DNA of 5,274 nt. It comes from Candidatus Ryanbacteria bacterium RIFCSPLOWO2_12_FULL_47_9c (GTDB lineage Bacteria > Patescibacteriota > Minisyncoccia > Ryanbacterales > GWA2-47-10b). Below, one piece after another: positions 4,638 through 5,274 of the stretch. Position 1 is the first letter of the stretch. Each line of letters starts with the position of its first letter. Both the position numbers and the translations under genes were made by a program. The notes below the pieces were generated by a model, which was given only the letters and a program-made list of their open reading frames with translations, was not told where the DNA came from and did not search any database. The stretch covers positions 3,387 through 8,660 of the forward strand of contig MHOB01000021.1 of NCBI GenBank assembly GCA_001821795.1, given 5' to 3'.

Positions 4638-5274
4638 ATGCAAAAGTCCGAGCATGTTGTCCTCTATCGCAAGTATCGGCCCAAGAGTTTCGCGGAAGTT
4701 GTAGGGCAAGAGCACGTGGTGACGGTGCTGAAAAATGCCTTGCGTCTTGGCCGCGTTTCGCACGCATACTTGTTTTCAGGAACGCGCGGCACGGGTAAGA
4801 CTACGCTCGCACGGCTTTTGGCGAAAGCATATAACTGCGAAAAACGTGGTGACGACAGCGAGCCGTGTAATTCGTGCCAAATATGCCTTGAATTCAGCGC
4901 CGGCAAAGCGCTCGATCTCATTGAAATTGATGCGGCATCAAACCGCGGTATTGACGATATCCGCGAGCTCAAAGATGCCGTACGTTTTACTCCCATGCAC
5001 GCGAAGCGTAAGGTATATATTATTGATGAAGTGCACATGCTTACCAAAGAAGCATTCAACGCGCTTTTGAAAACGCTTGAGGAGCCGCCGGAGCATGCGA
5101 TGTTTATTTTAGCAACCACCGAACTTGAAAAAGTTCCAGACACAATTCTTTCGCGCACGCAAAGTTTTGAGTTTCGCCGGCTCTCGCAGGAAAAGATCCG
5201 CGAGCGCGTCAAAACAATTTTGAAAAGTGAAAAATACGCGCTCGATGAAGATAGTATTACGATAATCACATTTC
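4638..5274 (+). CDS. dnaX: DNA polymerase III subunit gamma/tau, N-terminal part (partial)
   Basis: The first 212 residues of the clamp-loader ATPase are present; the gene continues past the right edge. It opens with the hallmark LYRKYRPKSF (9-18) and VGQEH. Next come Walker A GTRGTGKT (48-55), a zinc site with Cys 67, 77, 80 and 83, EIDAASNRG (96-104), Walker B VYIIDEVH (126-133), LLKTLEEPP (143-151), sensor-1 ATTE (159-162) and the arginine-finger motif at 171-173 (LSR). The usual Cys after SR in SRC is Thr here (residue 174); the finger Arg173 is kept. The protein loads the sliding clamp at replication forks and organises the polymerase holoenzyme. ATG 4638 fits both the family N-terminus and an AGGA site 8 bases upstream. 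It lies 3 bp downstream of the toxin gene with no terminator or clear own promoter between, an unusual placement for an essential gene. The call is essentially certain. Confidence 0.97.
   Translation, partial: MQKSEHVVLYRKYRPKSFAEVVGQEHVVTVLKNALRLGRVSHAYLFSGTRGTGKTTLARLLAKAYNCEKRGDDSEPCNSCQICLEFSAGKALDLIEIDAASNRGIDDIRELKDAVRFTPMHAKRKVYIIDEVHMLTKEAFNALLKTLEEPPEHAMFILATTELEKVPDTILSRTQSFEFRRLSQEKIRERVKTILKSEKYALDEDSITIITF

Noticed and set aside
4664..5269. Long minus-strand open frame of 201 codons
   Set aside because: It is entirely antisense to dnaX, whose motifs are unmistakable; the predicted Ser/Arg-rich product has no recognisable features.
1..5274. tRNA, rRNA, CRISPR array, insertion sequence or intrinsic terminator
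   Set aside because: The window is almost fully coding. I saw no cloverleaf, spaced repeats, transposase motifs, or GC-rich hairpin followed by a T-run in the short gaps.

Overview
The window looks like a compact bacterial chromosome segment, most likely from a Patescibacteria (CPR, Parcubacteria-type) genome. The reasons are the gene style (an ArnT/PMT-like glycosyltransferase, a six-helix GtrA protein, and a membrane-anchored TraG/VirD4-like ATPase preceded by a small charged protein), the very short intergenic gaps and the 8-10 bp gene overlaps. The taxonomic call is an inference. GC content looks moderate by eye.

Layout. Positions 1-678 (minus strand) hold the N-terminal part of a polytopic family-39-type glycosyltransferase that runs off the left edge. 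A 35-bp divergent promoter region separates it from a plus-strand operon: a 122-aa unknown protein, a TraG/VirD4-like ATPase interrupted by one in-frame TGA (2497-2499), and a GtrA-family membrane protein. Both internal junctions of this operon are 8-bp overlaps. A new promoter at 4105-4134, carrying a perfect 11-bp tandem repeat, drives a ribbon-helix-helix antitoxin and a RelE/ParE toxin. Only 3 bp after the toxin stop, dnaX (DNA polymerase III gamma/tau) begins; it runs off the right edge.

How the genes fit together. The glycosyltransferase and GtrA are both families that work with polyprenyl-linked sugars at the membrane. They lie on opposite sides of the ATPase operon, so a functional link is only suggested. 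The ATPase has an N-terminal membrane anchor and the P-loop fold of DNA-pumping coupling proteins, but no relaxase or other secretion gene is visible here. The toxin-antitoxin pair sits directly upstream of an essential replication gene and probably shares a transcript with it.

The most notable point is the TGA in the ATPase. It falls exactly where the family context predicts glycine, the frame stays intact for 335 further codons, and it separates the Walker A half from the Walker B half. TGA is evidently a normal stop elsewhere in the window (1080-1082), so wholesale UGA-to-Gly recoding is not supported. A point nonsense mutation, a sequence error, readthrough or a functional split remain possible. 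A second theme is start codons placed 6-9 bases after -10 boxes, suggesting leaderless or near-leaderless mRNAs.
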